Shown one piece after another: positions 26,816 through 38,652 of a stretch of 64,000 nucleotides of DNA. Where the stretch lies: NCBI GenBank assembly GCA_013398295.1, contig VZSF01001078.1:124001-188000 (forward strand). Reading direction: 5' to 3'. The DNA comes from Chionis minor (taxonomy: Eukaryota; Chordata; Aves; Charadriiformes; Chionididae). Made by a program: the position numbers and the translations under genes. The notes under the pieces were generated by a model. That model did no database searches. It was not told where the DNA came from and worked only from the letters and a program-made list of their open reading frames with translations. Positions within the stretch are counted from its first letter, which is position 1, and every line of letters starts with the position of its first letter.

Positions 26816-28638
26816 TACCGTTCCAAAAAATTCTTAACAGCTGCGTTTTTGATGAACGTAGAAGATGTCCTAAACGCCTTCAAGGATGCTGATGGAGGAT
26901 GAAGTGGTCCATGTGCCTGCCAAGCCCACAGTGCAGCTGGAGCTACTCTTGACACTGGACGTGGCCGTACCGGTGAGCAGCCCCCAGGGCTGCCTAGTGC
27001 ACGCGTTCCGTCGAGTGGAACTAGAACTAAAAGTCCCCTCTAATTCATCTCATACCTTAAAAATCACAAAAACTTTGTAATTAGGGTAGGACATGGTATG
27101 CTTTTGCACTGTGGTCCCATCGTAGATCCCTTGCTCTTTTATTCTTCGTAATGCTGTTCTGTGTTGTGAAAGGAAAAAATGAAAATCAGCCTGTGTTAGA
27201 ATAGCATCCATTAATTCGGATACCACATCTGTGGTGCTAATACCATTCTTAATTTTTACATGAAATGTTTTGTTGAAGTCGGTGCATTTTTGCTCGGCAA
27301 CCACAATATGATGCTTTAAGGCTTGTTATAGAATTATAGTTGGTGTTTAAAACCAATTAACTGTAACAAGGACGTAATCTTTATAATGCAAAAGTCCTCA
27401 CTCTGTAATATAAAATAACTGCATGTAGAATTGTCATAATCAGATAATTTTAGCTAAAATATGTATTAACTGTGTGAAACTAAACAGAAGTTAATTTCTG
27501 AATCAGTGGGATTCCTCTATGGCTTATCCAATTTAAACCTTTTTATTATAGAAATGAATATTACAACTGATATTTCTGACAAATTTTTGCCAAGCGTGAA
27601 TTTCAACAGCTACCTCTCGCGCGCGGAAAACTAGCTGAAGACCATTAACTACATTTGCAGCGCTGCCCATTGCCATAAAAAGAGCTAGACTTTAATGAAC
27701 ACTGGCTGACCCTCCAAATGTTCACCTTCCAGTTGGACTCGTATTCATTATGTTTCTGAAATAGCGTGTAACCTGAAAGCGAGGGGATGCCCTTAAAATA
27801 CTACAGAAGCAGCTCGTGCTTCATACAACGCGTGAGCCGAGCAGCCTCTTATAAAAGAAGGAGCCCAGGAAACGGCTGCTTGTGTAGACCATGCCATTCT
27901 TAACCTTCTCGTTTGGCAAAATAAATGTAATATAAATCCTCTGCGATGTTCGCTGTACACAGCTATGCGTATTTATTTGCTGTAAGTTGTTCCTTTAAAA
28001 AAAAAAATAAGTGAAGAGATGCTTTTTTCTGTGTAGCAGTGCGATAGGCGCCCCAGGGGAGCAGGTTTGTGCCTCCCTGGGATGCAAAGCAACAGCCTGT
28101 AGCCAAAAGGTATCGGATTGGTTCAGTTGCAGGTTTTAAAAAGGGAAAAGTTTTATATTTCTGCAGTGAAAGAAGATGGAAAAGAGTGTGCCTGTGAGCC
28201 ACCATGAATTAGATCTTTCCAGCTGTGCTACAAGTTGTCCCAACTGGCCTCTGCAGGAGCTCCCTGCGCGAGACCCGCACGCGTCTCCGGTCCAGAAGGA
28301 GAAGCTGAAGTCAGCGGGGATCCCTGGGTTTAGGGCACAGGGTCGAGGGAGCCAGTTTTAGGCAGCCAGAGCCCGTCTAAAGCGCTTTTGCAATCTCCAG
28401 TGGAAGTTTTGGTAACTCAACACTTCTGAGAATCAGACCCTTCAAATAAGGACGTTTGGGACTGCAAGTAAATGCAAGAATTTGTGGCTTGTCGATGACT
28501 GGGAGCCAACCTATAAATATTTTGCTAATTGGAATTTGTTAAAGCCATTATAAAATAAAATGTTGTAATTACCTTTAAATAAACTGGTAGGATATACTTT
28601 CTTTGCCTTCAGTTAGGAATAATACCCTGAAATTCAGC

Positions 28639-28670
28639 ACCCAAGTGATTCTATGATTCTATGATTCTAT
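28639..28670 (+). mobile_element. CR1 tail only (about 32 bp)
   Basis: The sequence is ACCCAAGTG followed by two ATTCTATG octamers and a partial third. These nine unique bases plus the octamers are identical to the last bases of the CR1 at 13536-13985. Nothing upstream resembles CR1, so this looks like an extreme 5' truncation at insertion. A chance octamer microsatellite is less likely because the nine unique bases are shared. Confidence 0.6.
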
Positions 28671-29439
28671 ATTTTTTCTTTTGGATCGCCTCCATCATGT
28701 CCATCGGAGGTCATCCTGGTCCTACTCAGTGTGAACAAACAAGTTCTAATTTGTTTATGGAAGTTACGAGTGGTTTTTTTATTATTTATTGGGATTCATT
28801 CTATGGGCTCAGGAGGTTATAAAGCTGCTTCTGTGAGAGATGAAGACTTTCACCCCAGGCAAGTTGAGTGAGAGCAGCTGTAGTGTGAGCTTCTTCGCAG
28901 CGCCCTGCTGATGAGCATCTCTCCCTTTCTGGGAGTAACAGTAATTTATACTATTGCTGTAATTTATTTTTTACTTTTTTCCCCTAAACTGGCAGTTTCA
29001 GTCACTTTAGCTTATGCAGCGGTGGTAAAACATAATCTGAAACTAGATGACAGTAGGGAGGAAGGGGTGTCAACATGGGTCAGCCCGAGCCCACCGAGAA
29101 ATGTGGCACGCGTAGAACCGCCTGGCATAAGGGCTTCTGTGCTTCTGCTCTCTCGTGGTTTGGGCAGCCCCACGATATGCCCTTACAGTCTTTGTGGCAT
29201 ATTTTATATGATAAATTGTAGAAGAAGTGGAACCGAATTTGTCTGGTGCTCCAGAATTCTCGTATATGCTGTTTTAAACCAATATGTAGTGCCATTGTCT
29301 CTATTTATAACCAAAAAAACCAACCAAGACATCTGTTCTCAAAAATTATGCGTGTATTGGGTAATTGGTTTTGATTAACTTTTTAGTAGATTTCTTAGTA
29401 CCGACAAGCAGATGAAATATAGAGACCTCCATATGTTTC

Positions 29440-29860
29440 ATCGTCTTGGAATTTGAAGGGACTCAAGATCTTAAATTGCAGCGTCACGTAAACCTGGAGG
29501 TTATTTTTAAGGGGCTGCGCTGGGCTGCCCCGTGCGGAGCCGCCTGGACTGTACCGGGTGACGAGTCGAGCCCTGCCGTGCTCGGCGCTGGTTGGCAAAC
29601 GCTCTCTGCAGCTTTAAGCTCCGAAATCTCCAGTCCGGTCCAAATCAATAAGCCTGTTTGCCTGACTGGAGTCCCCGGTGTGTGCCCAACTGGCGTTCCA
29701 GTCTGGCCGCTGGAGCTGAGCGGGGCTGGGGGGCCGCGGTGGGTCCCCCAGTCCGGGCGCTGGCACAGGGGTGGCTGCGGGGGCTGCTGTTTGTGTGCTG
29801 GATGCTCTGCCGGAAAACTAAGGACGACAGATCAAAGATTTGAGCACCAGGTCAGATAGA
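29440..29860. other. GC-rich block in intron
   Basis: About 420 bp rich in G+C with many CpG, against an AT-rich background. It includes repeated GAGTCCCC and GGGTCCCC motifs near 29670 and 29741. A plus-strand frame of 137 codons (29446-29859) crosses it, but the product is compositionally biased, with no domain and no splice sites bounding it. It could be a small CpG island or an old repeat. Confidence 0.4.
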
Positions 29861-30564
29861 TTCTGAAAACTTAATCAGCTTAAATTTGCTTCAGAACTCG
29901 GCTGCGTAATATTCTGTCCCCCTAAGAAAATATTTTTCTTAGACACCTGTCCTCCAATTTTAGAGCCAAGGACGGGAGAGCGCGCGGCAGTTCATTTGAG
30001 GACAGCGTTTTGAGGGCGGCCCCTCAATGTAACAACGTGACACTTTGCAAGAAAAATGCACGTCAGAATTGCATCCAGAAATTAAACTGAAATTATTTTT
30101 GAATTATTGTTACTGCCTAATTATTTCTGAAATTAAATTATTTGAGGAAAAAACCTAATTTCCCCCCAGGATTATAGAAATATTTGCTTATTGGGTTCCG
30201 CTATGACAAAGCAGCCTTGTTTGCAGTTTGTTTTATTCTTTATCTTTGAATTGTGAAAAAAATGGAAGGAGAAGCGAAGAGCTGCGTGTCCAAGAGCTCC
30301 CGGTTGGTTCGGCTGCGTGTTGGGGTCGATTTTTCAGCGCAGTCGCTACCTTTAAACAGGAAGGGACGTGCCACGGGACAAAAGGCAGCTGCGGGCACCA
30401 AGCTGAGGGACGGGGTCGCGTCCCCCATGTCGCGCTGTGCCTTGGCAGCTGGCGCCCGGGACTTTCTCCTTTCCCTTTCCCTCCGTTCGGAAACGAAGCC
30501 ACCCCGATAAACTTGGATGTGTGTCGCCTCCCTCCCCCTGCCACACACATACACTCTCACTCGC

Positions 30565-30575
30565 TTCTTTTTTTT

Positions 30576-30624
<49 letters not shown>
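30565..30624 (+). repeat. Long T tract
   Basis: A T-rich stretch interrupted by two C, ending in 39 uninterrupted T at 30586-30624. It lies about 266 bp upstream of the micro-exon at 30891 and directly after a CA/CT-rich stretch. No retrocopy body could be recognised on either side. Confidence 0.9.
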
Positions 30625-30627
<3 letters not shown>

Positions 30628-30890
30628 CCGCAGAAGTCTTTATGTTTTCCTAATAATTGGCAGCAGAGGTACAATTTCTCCCCTCTTTTAAGTGATGAAT
30701 AGTTGGCCCGAGATCAAAGGCAAGCCCTCGCGGTTTTTTGGCTGCCGCGAAAGGGCGTTGGAGCTGGCGCGGGTCCCAGCCGCTCGGCGATAGGCATGTG
30801 GATGAGGTGCCAAGCGGAGGGGTCGGTGGCAAAGTGTCTGTACACGTTCTTCGTCTGAGCTAATCTGGTTGCCTTTTGTGTGCGTTTCAG

Positions 30891-30953
30891 GCAAACAGCC
30901 GGCTGAAGCAGACGGAGAAGGAGTACGGCCAGAAGCTGGCCAAGTCCTCGCAG
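30891..30953 (+). CDS. CEP112: CEP112 internal coding exon (21 codons)
   Basis: This micro-exon of 63 bp encodes ANSRLKQTEKEYGQKLAKSS plus a final Q. The acceptor is TGCGTTTCAG after a T-rich stretch and the donor is CAG|GTAGGC. Both boundaries are phase 0, so the helix continues directly from the exon at 14351 and into the exon at 34782. The motif LKQxEKEYxQKLAKSSQ is, from memory, nearly the same in mammalian CEP112 and is the strongest single argument for the gene assignment. The exon sits in a locally GC-rich stretch (about 30700-30960), about 270 bp after a long T tract. Skipping it would remove exactly three heptads without changing the frame. Confidence 0.92.
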
Positions 30954-31877
30954 GTAGGCAGCGAGGAGGCAGGAACCCCATGTGAATCCATTCGATTTGG
31001 AAACTTGATGAAAAGCGTTATTTCTTCTGCTTTCAAGTGTAGGTCTTGATGATCAAGACAGCCATAAGCGTTTCCCAAATCAAACACCCAATGTCTGTCT
31101 TGCAGATTGTAACCTTCCAAAAAACACGGAGCACTAAGCTGACTAGAAGCAATGGGTGGGGTTTCTCTGCGTTCTAAATTTCATCTTTTTCACCAACTTT
31201 GTCATCTCCTGAAGACCCGAGAGGACCGAGTCCTCCGTCAGTTGGTGGGAAGGGAAGGAGATGTGCAACAAGCCCATCAACAAGCACGTCTCGTAAAACC
31301 AGGAGCAGTTGCACCACCAGGATTTGCATCTCGTGTCACCAGGTGGTGGTTGCCCACAGAGCCGATGGCAGGATGGTGGGTCCCAGCCGTGCCGGCGGGA
31401 TGTTTGTCGCTGCTCCAGCCAGCTCAGCGTTTCTGCCCAAAATAATGCTTTGAAGAATGTCGGTGTCCCAAAAGCAAACTGGTTTTGACTCAAGTTTTTG
31501 TTCTTCAGAGTAGTCTTTTGAACATGGGAGATGAAAATGTGGGTTGAATTTGCAGATATGATTAAAAATGATAAGACAGGATGATTTTTAAGTATTTCGG
31601 CTTTCAGTTTGATTGACAGGTAGTACTGAAGTGTGAGAAATGATGGAGATGCAACCAGAAGTTAAGCTTTTAATAATAAGAAAACTGCCACGAGGATTTA
31701 TGTGGAGTTGTCATTCCTCTCATTCCTCCCAGCTGCAGCAGAACACCCACCTTTTACTTGCAAAGTGTGTTTTCAGCAAGAGTAGTAATAGTCTAATAAT
31801 ACTCTTTGTAAATCAATAAAAACACTATAAAGAAGGATTTGGAAGCCTCAAACTAGGCAGAGGTGATCAATGAGAGA

Positions 31878-31911
31878 ATGACAAGAAACTGCAAATGACA
31901 AGAAACTGCAA
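31878..31911 (+). repeat. 17-bp perfect tandem duplication
   Basis: ATGACAAGAAACTGCAA is repeated exactly at 31878-31894 and 31895-31911. Confidence 0.95.
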
Positions 31912-32185
31912 ACTTTACTGTTTTACAAACACTTTAAAATATTTTTAAAGTCCTGATTTCAGCTTTTCAGCTACTTTTGAATCTTGTTCTCTGTAAAACT
32001 TGTCCAAAATTGCGGCTTTAGCTGTTTCAGTGAAATTTACTGGACTACCACATTTTTTCATACCACATTTTTTGAGACAGCGTTTGTCAGAATCATTTGT
32101 AAATATATTTTTACATTGTATTTCTAAAACCTGAGGTGTATTTTCTGCATGCTTATTTGCATACAGGAAGGTTGTGGGACCCCCA

Positions 32186-32275
32186 TGATTGGAGATACTC
32201 AAAGCCCAACTGGATGTGGCCCTGGGTGACCCTGCTGGTCCGTTCCACCCTCACCAATTCCATGATTTTGTGATA
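32186..32275 (+). mobile_element. CR1 LINE 3' end remnant, plus orientation
   Basis: The segment carries GGAGATACTCAAAGCCCAAC, TGGATGTGGCCCTGGGTGAC and CCTGCTGG, followed by TTCCACCCTCACCAATTCCA and TGATTTTGTGAT. This is the order and content of a CR1 3' end, with the ATTCTGTGAT-like tail. It is about 90 bp and diverged. Confidence 0.75.
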
Positions 32276-34781
32276 AATCAGAGAGAATTCTCTCCTGCAT
32301 GCCTTTTTAGTCATTTGTTGAGAGCCTTATTTATAAAGAAAGAAACAAACAACAACAAAAAAACCCCTTTTTTTTCATCTTGCCATCTGAACCTGAATAG
32401 CAGAAGATTGATAAAGCTCAAAAAGTAGCATTTAATGCATGCCAGGCCTTAAGGATGAGATCCTTTTCATTGCTAACTCTATTTTACCTTTTGGCATTGT
32501 CATATTTATGCTATTGTCATGCCTAGTGAGCGTAATCAAAAGTCAGGCTCTCTAGGCCAGACATAGTTTACTGTCAATACAAAAATGGGTGTTGGTCCAT
32601 TCATTAAAGACAGACAGAATAATTTAAGCATTTCTGAATTTTTAAACAAGGGGTGAGGGGAATTGTTTCATTCTTACAGTGGGAACACCTAGGTAGTGTA
32701 GTGCAAGGTAGTAACTATTTAACCTAAATGACACAATAAATTTTGTCAGGCTGAAATGTCTTGGCCTATAGAATAGTCTCAAAATGGAAAAATTTTGAGA
32801 CCTGGAGGTTTTTTTTAAGCTTGGCATTGCTGTAGCTAGTACACTGTTCTCTTTATTGGGGAGAGATGGACCCAATGACCAGAACTGGCATTCCTCTGCG
32901 CTCTGTGGCAGACACAACACATACATCATATGTCAGAGCTATTTGGCACAATAAAGGAGTTTCACCCTGATGTCTGAATTTCTTTACTCTTGTGGGTTTG
33001 AATCAAATCCCTAACGTTACTTGAACATAGTTTTTTTTGTAGCTCAGTATTAATAATAGGTCAATTGCAACTTTTCTTGTGGTCATGTTGCTGACAACAT
33101 CTGTCTAATCTTACTCTCTGTGGCCTCTTGGAACATTCACTTTTAACACCCACACAGAGAAGATATTTCAAGAAATTTCCTCTGAAGTTTATACAAAGTA
33201 AACAGATTTATTTTTTTTTCTCTGAAAAGTACTGCACAAAGCAGATCTTTCTCCATCAATTGATGCTGAAATTTCCTTGCATGCATTTCAGAACTCCTAA
33301 GCTAGGCCAGGGTCTTAACCCAGTAAAAGCTTTAAAGCTCACTTTTATGTTATATTTAAGGTTTTGTTATTTTGTTTTCTTTTTAAAAAGTGACTAAATG
33401 GAACATACTCAGAGAGGCATAGGTTTGCATGGCTTCAAGTTGTTATCTTAATAATTCGTATGACCCATCACTTTGTCCAGCGTTGTCATTGCATGTGTTA
33501 CGCACCTAAATGACGATCTAAATTGTAAAACCAGTGATACAGCTTAATTCTGCCTGAAGAGTTACACCTGCCCAGATAATCTCTAAACTTTGGCCCATTA
33601 ATCTCATTAAGAGCAAACAGCCTTCCTTTTGATCAGCAGAGTATCTTTTTGAATATGTATTTGGTTTTGGAAAATAGATACAGAAATGCCCGTGTAGGTT
33701 TTACTCGTAGTGAGTAAGTTGTTACTCTCTGGGGTTTTCAGGTGGTAAAGCAGATGGTAAATAAATTTACAGCAGAGTTTTAATCAATCCTGTTCCCTTT
33801 CCCCAGTGATTCTAGTAGCTTCATTTGTAGAGCATCTCTTATTACGTTAGTCCTATCCTATTAGTAGTTTTAAAAAAAACAAAAAACCAACAACAAATCA
33901 GCATTTTTTCCTAAATAACTGTGGTATAGTTAAGTGTTTCAATGAGGAGGCCTTGCAGACGCCCAAGTGTGAGCACTCTGGTAGTCTGTCCCTGAGCCGC
34001 CCGTGTGCTGAGGTGTTTTTAGAGTTCGGCTGTATTATGCTGCTGCAGCAGCTTAGCCTTAAGCATGAATATATACATTACAGTCAGTGACGCTCCCGTA
34101 TGTTTAAGTGCTTTGCTGGGTGATGACTTACATGGCAGCCTAAAATTTGGTAAATATGCCTAAAGGATCAGGTTTAGTTAGGACTTTCCACAGTGATAAA
34201 AAGGTGAAACAAATAAATTTCAACAAACCATGAGTGAATCATGTAAAAGGTCTAGCTTAAGGGTCCTGGGCAGTGAATCAGGTCCCCACTGTATTGCTAC
34301 GCAGAATATGCTCCTTTCAGCCGCTCAGAAATTTCACTACCGAGTTTAAATTTCAGGCCAGTACGTAAATTCGGGTGTTTTTCTTCTCTGCAGTATCAAG
34401 CTATAAAGTGTCCTTCTAGAAAACGAACACAGCCATCACTATGTAAATTTGCGCCCCTGGTTTCTCTGCCGTGGAAGGCTGGGAACACGCTCTGTTTTGA
34501 AGATCACAGATGTGCTTTGTTCTCACGAGTAAATATTTTGGAATGTCATAGTGGAAAACCCTTCCAAACATTTTGTGTTCAGCAAATTTTGCCATTCGTA
34601 GCCTTACGCTATTCCTTTTTCTCTGCGTGGAATTTCATGCTCGCTAGTGTGTAATATGTTAATTTGAAATATTTAGCTTGCGCAGCAGAGTTTGCTAATG
34701 CCGTGCTTGTACCCAGCATCAAAACATGCAAAATACATGCCTTTTACTGAAGAGAGATTTAGCATGCTGTTTTCTTTTTAG

Positions 34782-34919
34782 ATGATAGCCGAACTGCAGA
34801 CAAGCATTTCCTCTCTGACAGAGGAGAACAGCCGGCAGCAGCAGCGGCTCCAGGAAGTTGTACAAAAGTTTGAAGATAAGAAGCAGCAGCTGATTACAGA
34901 TAATGACAGAACAATCAAG
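34782..34919 (+). CDS. CEP112: CEP112 internal coding exon (46 codons)
   Basis: The exon encodes 46 residues from MIAELQTSISSLTEEN to LITDNDRTIK. The acceptor is TTTTCTTTTTAG and the donor is AAG|GTAATC. The length is 138 bp, phase 0 at both ends. The leading ATG is an internal Met replacing a residue I recall as Ile in mammals, so it is not taken as a start. Residues 16-24 form a Gln-rich patch encoded partly by CAG triplets (about 34834-34843). Here the bird sequence seems four residues shorter than the mammalian protein as I remember it. The rest (RLQxVxQKFEDxKxQLIxDND) agrees well with CEP112. The helix continues into the exon at 59698 across a 24.8-kb intron. Confidence 0.92.
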
Positions 34920-37900
34920 GTAATCCGGGGATTTTAGTCACTGATGCTACTGGCTGTTTGAGCGTAATTAGAAGTTCTGCGGTGGGCAGATGCGTGCAGG
35001 TATCGTTCCTGTTCACACAGCCCGCGCTAATTCTGCTCACTGGACCTTGACTTTGATGTAGCTGGTGACTCAGGTGCTCTTTCCTCTACATGATCCTGTG
35101 CAAAACGTTTGGGTTTGGCAAGTCTAATCCATCCACTGCAGGCAAATGCTTGAAACTTTCCTGTTCTCTTTCTTCTAATACTGACTTGGATATTTTCACG
35201 TACTTCCAGCGCTTTTATACAGTGCTTTCGGTGCTTGGGAAAAAGGTGAAAAAGAGGAGAGCCGAGTCACAGCACCCGAGAGGCAGCAGTGGGCACACAA
35301 TGTTGTTAATGTCAGTAGTTAGAAGAGGCCTAGCTAAAAAGTAAAGTTCCTGAACAAAATTGGTCCTGTTTCACCCCAAACTAGGACAGGGCTTTAGCTG
35401 GGTGTTCACAGGGCGATCGCACCTTTCATGTTGAAGGCTGGAACGAAGGAAAGTACATTCTTAAGCTCCGCTGAAAACCAAGTCTCTGCTAAATTCAAAT
35501 GGAATAAAATATTTGTTATTTGTAGCTTTTTTTCATTAGATTTCTACATGTTTTGCATCAGAGTTGCGTTCTCTGGCCTTTTTCAAAGAACCTTTAAGAG
35601 ACTACAGGCTCTGAGTACTCGGAATCTGTTCTTTGCTGCTTTGACACCCTGATTCAAAGCGGCTACGGAGAATCTCACCTGCAGAAGCAAGCCGAATTAT
35701 TTTTTAAACATTTTTCCTTTCAGAGTAGTAAAGAGTAGTGTAAGATTTTTGAAACTATGTAATCTGCTAGGGTTGACAACCAGAAAACTTCATTAAAAGT
35801 TGTGTAGAAGAAGGAAGTTCCTTTTTTCTTAGTAAAGCCATTTACTGGTACCAAACAAACTATTACATTGTTAAATCTAGAAAGTCATGAAAAAATGAAC
35901 TCCTACAGTTTTTCTAACGTTTTGTGCTGAAAAGAAACCATGGGAGTTTCTACATGTTGGAACTGTCTGGTGTTCAATCACGGTACAGTTAATGTTGTCC
36001 TCTATGTTTGAATGCTTTGCGTAAGGAAATTAGGTTGACATTACTATCTCATGATCTGCAGAGTGTTCTTTTTGTTTATTTTTTTCCTCAAGGGAAATGT
36101 CTGTCTTTATTTGCGTGTGTGTGTTGAGGAACAGAATTTTCTTTCTGATTGACCTTTAGTCTCTTCTGTCAAAGGTACAACCATACAGATGTTGGCTATA
36201 GTCTGTTGTCCAAACTGAATTACTAGATGTAGCTTTTATTATGACTAGGATGTGTAGCTGGTTAAATCACATTGTTTTGTGGTACAGGTGGATTTTTTCC
36301 AATTAGGAAAATGTGCTATTTGTCATTCTCCACTTTTCCAGTGGCCACCTGGAAAACAAACCCTGTGACAGTGGAATTGTCTTCCATGTAGTCAGAAATA
36401 TGCTGTAATTTGACAGTTATCAGTCATTGTACCTGCTTGAGTTAGATATTTGAAATATGTATTTTAGACCATTTACCAGCTTTTTTCCTTAGCACCTGGT
36501 GCAAATGCTACTGTTGAATTTATGGGTTCACTTACATTAAGTTACATTGAGCGGAAATAATTCAGCTGTTGTTATCAACAGTTTTTGAACACTAATGACA
36601 ATAGGTTGTATGAAGTCCTTCTCCAAGTAAACCTGTGTTCAGCTATTATAAACTTAATTTTTATATGATTACCTCAAAATGTAATGAACTACGTAAAAAC
36701 CAAAAGGGAATTCTGCACAGGGTTTCTGAGCAGTGTCCCAGAGTTTTTAGCACCGGTGCTGCAAGTATGTTTTGTAAGATTTGGTCAGTTGGGGGAAGAA
36801 ATTGCAGGAGCTGTTATGCTTGGAGTTCTTGAACTTTGTTTAGTATCATTAATATTGTACTTTTAAAAAAATCTTCCTTTGAAACCACTGATTTACGGAA
36901 AGCCAGATAACCAAACAGAAAATTCTTAGTACGGTAAACTGCTGTGCATGCTTCTGGAGGCAGAAAGAGGGTTGTTAATATTCAATCACTTAGTATTTTT
37001 AAGAACCAGAAATACTTCTAGATGAGCATATACAGAAATACTTTCCTTTGTATTAGCCTGGGGCAAAAAAAATTGCTTTTGATGAAAGTGGAATCCTAGA
37101 TGTCCTAGAGATGGAGAACATCATTTAACTTGGGATAAGTTGAAGACCTTGAGAGATGATTAAAGAAACATTCTAAAGACAAAGCAATTCTTAATATAGC
37201 ATAAGCCTTTGAGACGACAATATAATATAAGCTATTGAAAAGACTATCGTTAAAAAACAGGCATTTGCTAAATATAACATTGATTTAAACTAACATTGAG
37301 GAACAGATTGCAATTTCCTTTATATGGTATTGGGTTGACTTCCTGTAAGACCTTCCAATTATGATTTCCTTTCAAAGGGAGAAATACATTTTTACAGAAA
37401 CCAACTGGCTCTCAGAGAAATTTTGGATTTAGTCAGTAAAGTGATATCCAGATGTGGATGCCATAATACATGATTTTGATGTTAATTCAAATTCCTGACT
37501 CTCTTTGCTAGCTAAAGGTTTCTAAGTTGTTATTTCACAGTTGTATCTATCACCTTAATCTTGTTTGGTTTTAAATACTATCTTAAACATTAGTGAAAAA
37601 GAATAAGTGAAACTTTTAAGAATACTTTGCTTCTTTTGGCAACCTAAAAACCCAATCTGAGCAACCCTTTTTGGGTTCAGAAGGCCTCAGTTTGGGTCAG
37701 TTTGAGACGAGTTCTTGAAGTAGTTGGCATCGTGCGTTATGCCGGGATTTGTCTGGTCTGGGGGCAAGTCGAAGTTTGTGCCATCGGTCATAAAATCAGG
37801 ACACTTTGGCTCACCACATTCCTTTCTGGTGGCTTCTCAGGTAACCAGTTTGGCTGGCACCGTGTGGTCTGCCAAGGCCAAGGTTGAACTCCTGAGTGTC

Positions 37901-38600
37901 TCCTGTGGCCGCCTTCTCTCCGCTGTTGAGTTTGAGCCTTTGGGATTCCGGCAGTGTTGGCGCAGAGAGCCATCCCTAAGCACAACTCGCCCTTCAGTGC
38001 GCCGAGAGAGCTTTGCTTGGAACTCTGCGGAGCAGAGGACAAGGACACTGAATTGGGCTGGCACGGGGCAAACCCAGCCAAGCTCACCTGCTCTGTGCCA
38101 TGCCTCTCCGGTAATGTGCTTTCGCTTCAGGGAGCAGGAACCATTGGGTTAGACCGTAGGATTAGTTGAGAGCACAATTATATTAATGCCCTGCAGATGC
38201 TTGGAGAAGCTGCTTAAATTGCCATGTCCGTTAACCCATTTGTGATGCTTTAGAGTGGGATTTCAGAAGGCTCCCTCCAGGAAGGGTTTGGGTGCTGAAC
38301 TCCCGTGAATGTCTATGCAGGAGCTACACTGGGCATTGAAGTGTAGTGTAAACTTATTAAGGCTAAATTTAAACTGGCTTTCTCGCATCCCGATAGCAAT
38401 CTAGCCACAACAACCCGGAGCTCAGCACCGTGGAATCGTCGGAGCGTTTACCTGCTTTTCTGCTGCTTTTGGCAGCGGTTACTGGCTGGACTCAGCACTA
38501 GCATGAAGTTCATTGTGTTGTAAAGATACCTTGAGGTTATTTATGAAATCCCAGCCTTAGGTTTTTGGTTGGGGTTTTTTTTTATGAAATCCTTTTGGAT

Positions 38601-38652
38601 CCTGGGATTGAAAGTGCAAAACAGTTCCTGGGATTGGAACTGCAAAACACGT
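38601..38652 (+). repeat. 26-bp imperfect tandem duplication
   Basis: Two copies at 38601-38626 and 38627-38652 of CCTGGGATTGRAASTGCAAA followed by ACAGTT or ACACGT. They differ at a few positions. Confidence 0.85.

Larger units (their letters stand above)
26816..30564. other. CEP112 intron, third part
   Basis: Unique intron with a very short CR1 tail at 28639-28670 and two GC-rich blocks, about 29500-29830 and 30270-30540. Both blocks are rich in CpG and support overlapping long frames on both strands, which reflects base composition. No splice-bounded exon was found in them. Confidence 0.5.
30954..34781. other. CEP112 3.8-kb intron
   Basis: Short intron with a 17-bp tandem duplication at 31878-31911 and a probable CR1 end at 32186-32275. 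The minus-strand frame at 31945-32202 (85 codons) is Lys- and Cys-rich but its start lies in the CR1 remnant, so I do not call it a gene. Confidence 0.5.

Noticed and set aside
28911..29378. 155-codon plus-strand frame with a hydrophobic N-terminus
   Set aside because: The first 35 residues look membrane-like, but the rest lacks structure, no promoter or splice context is seen, and chance suffices.
30240..30702. Several 60-144-codon frames
   Set aside because: They include poly-Phe or poly-Lys runs from the T tract and reflect GC-rich flanks.
31945..32202. 85-codon Lys/Cys-rich minus-strand frame
   Set aside because: Its start overlaps a CR1 remnant, it includes a locally duplicated TACCACATTTTTT motif, and there is no known match.
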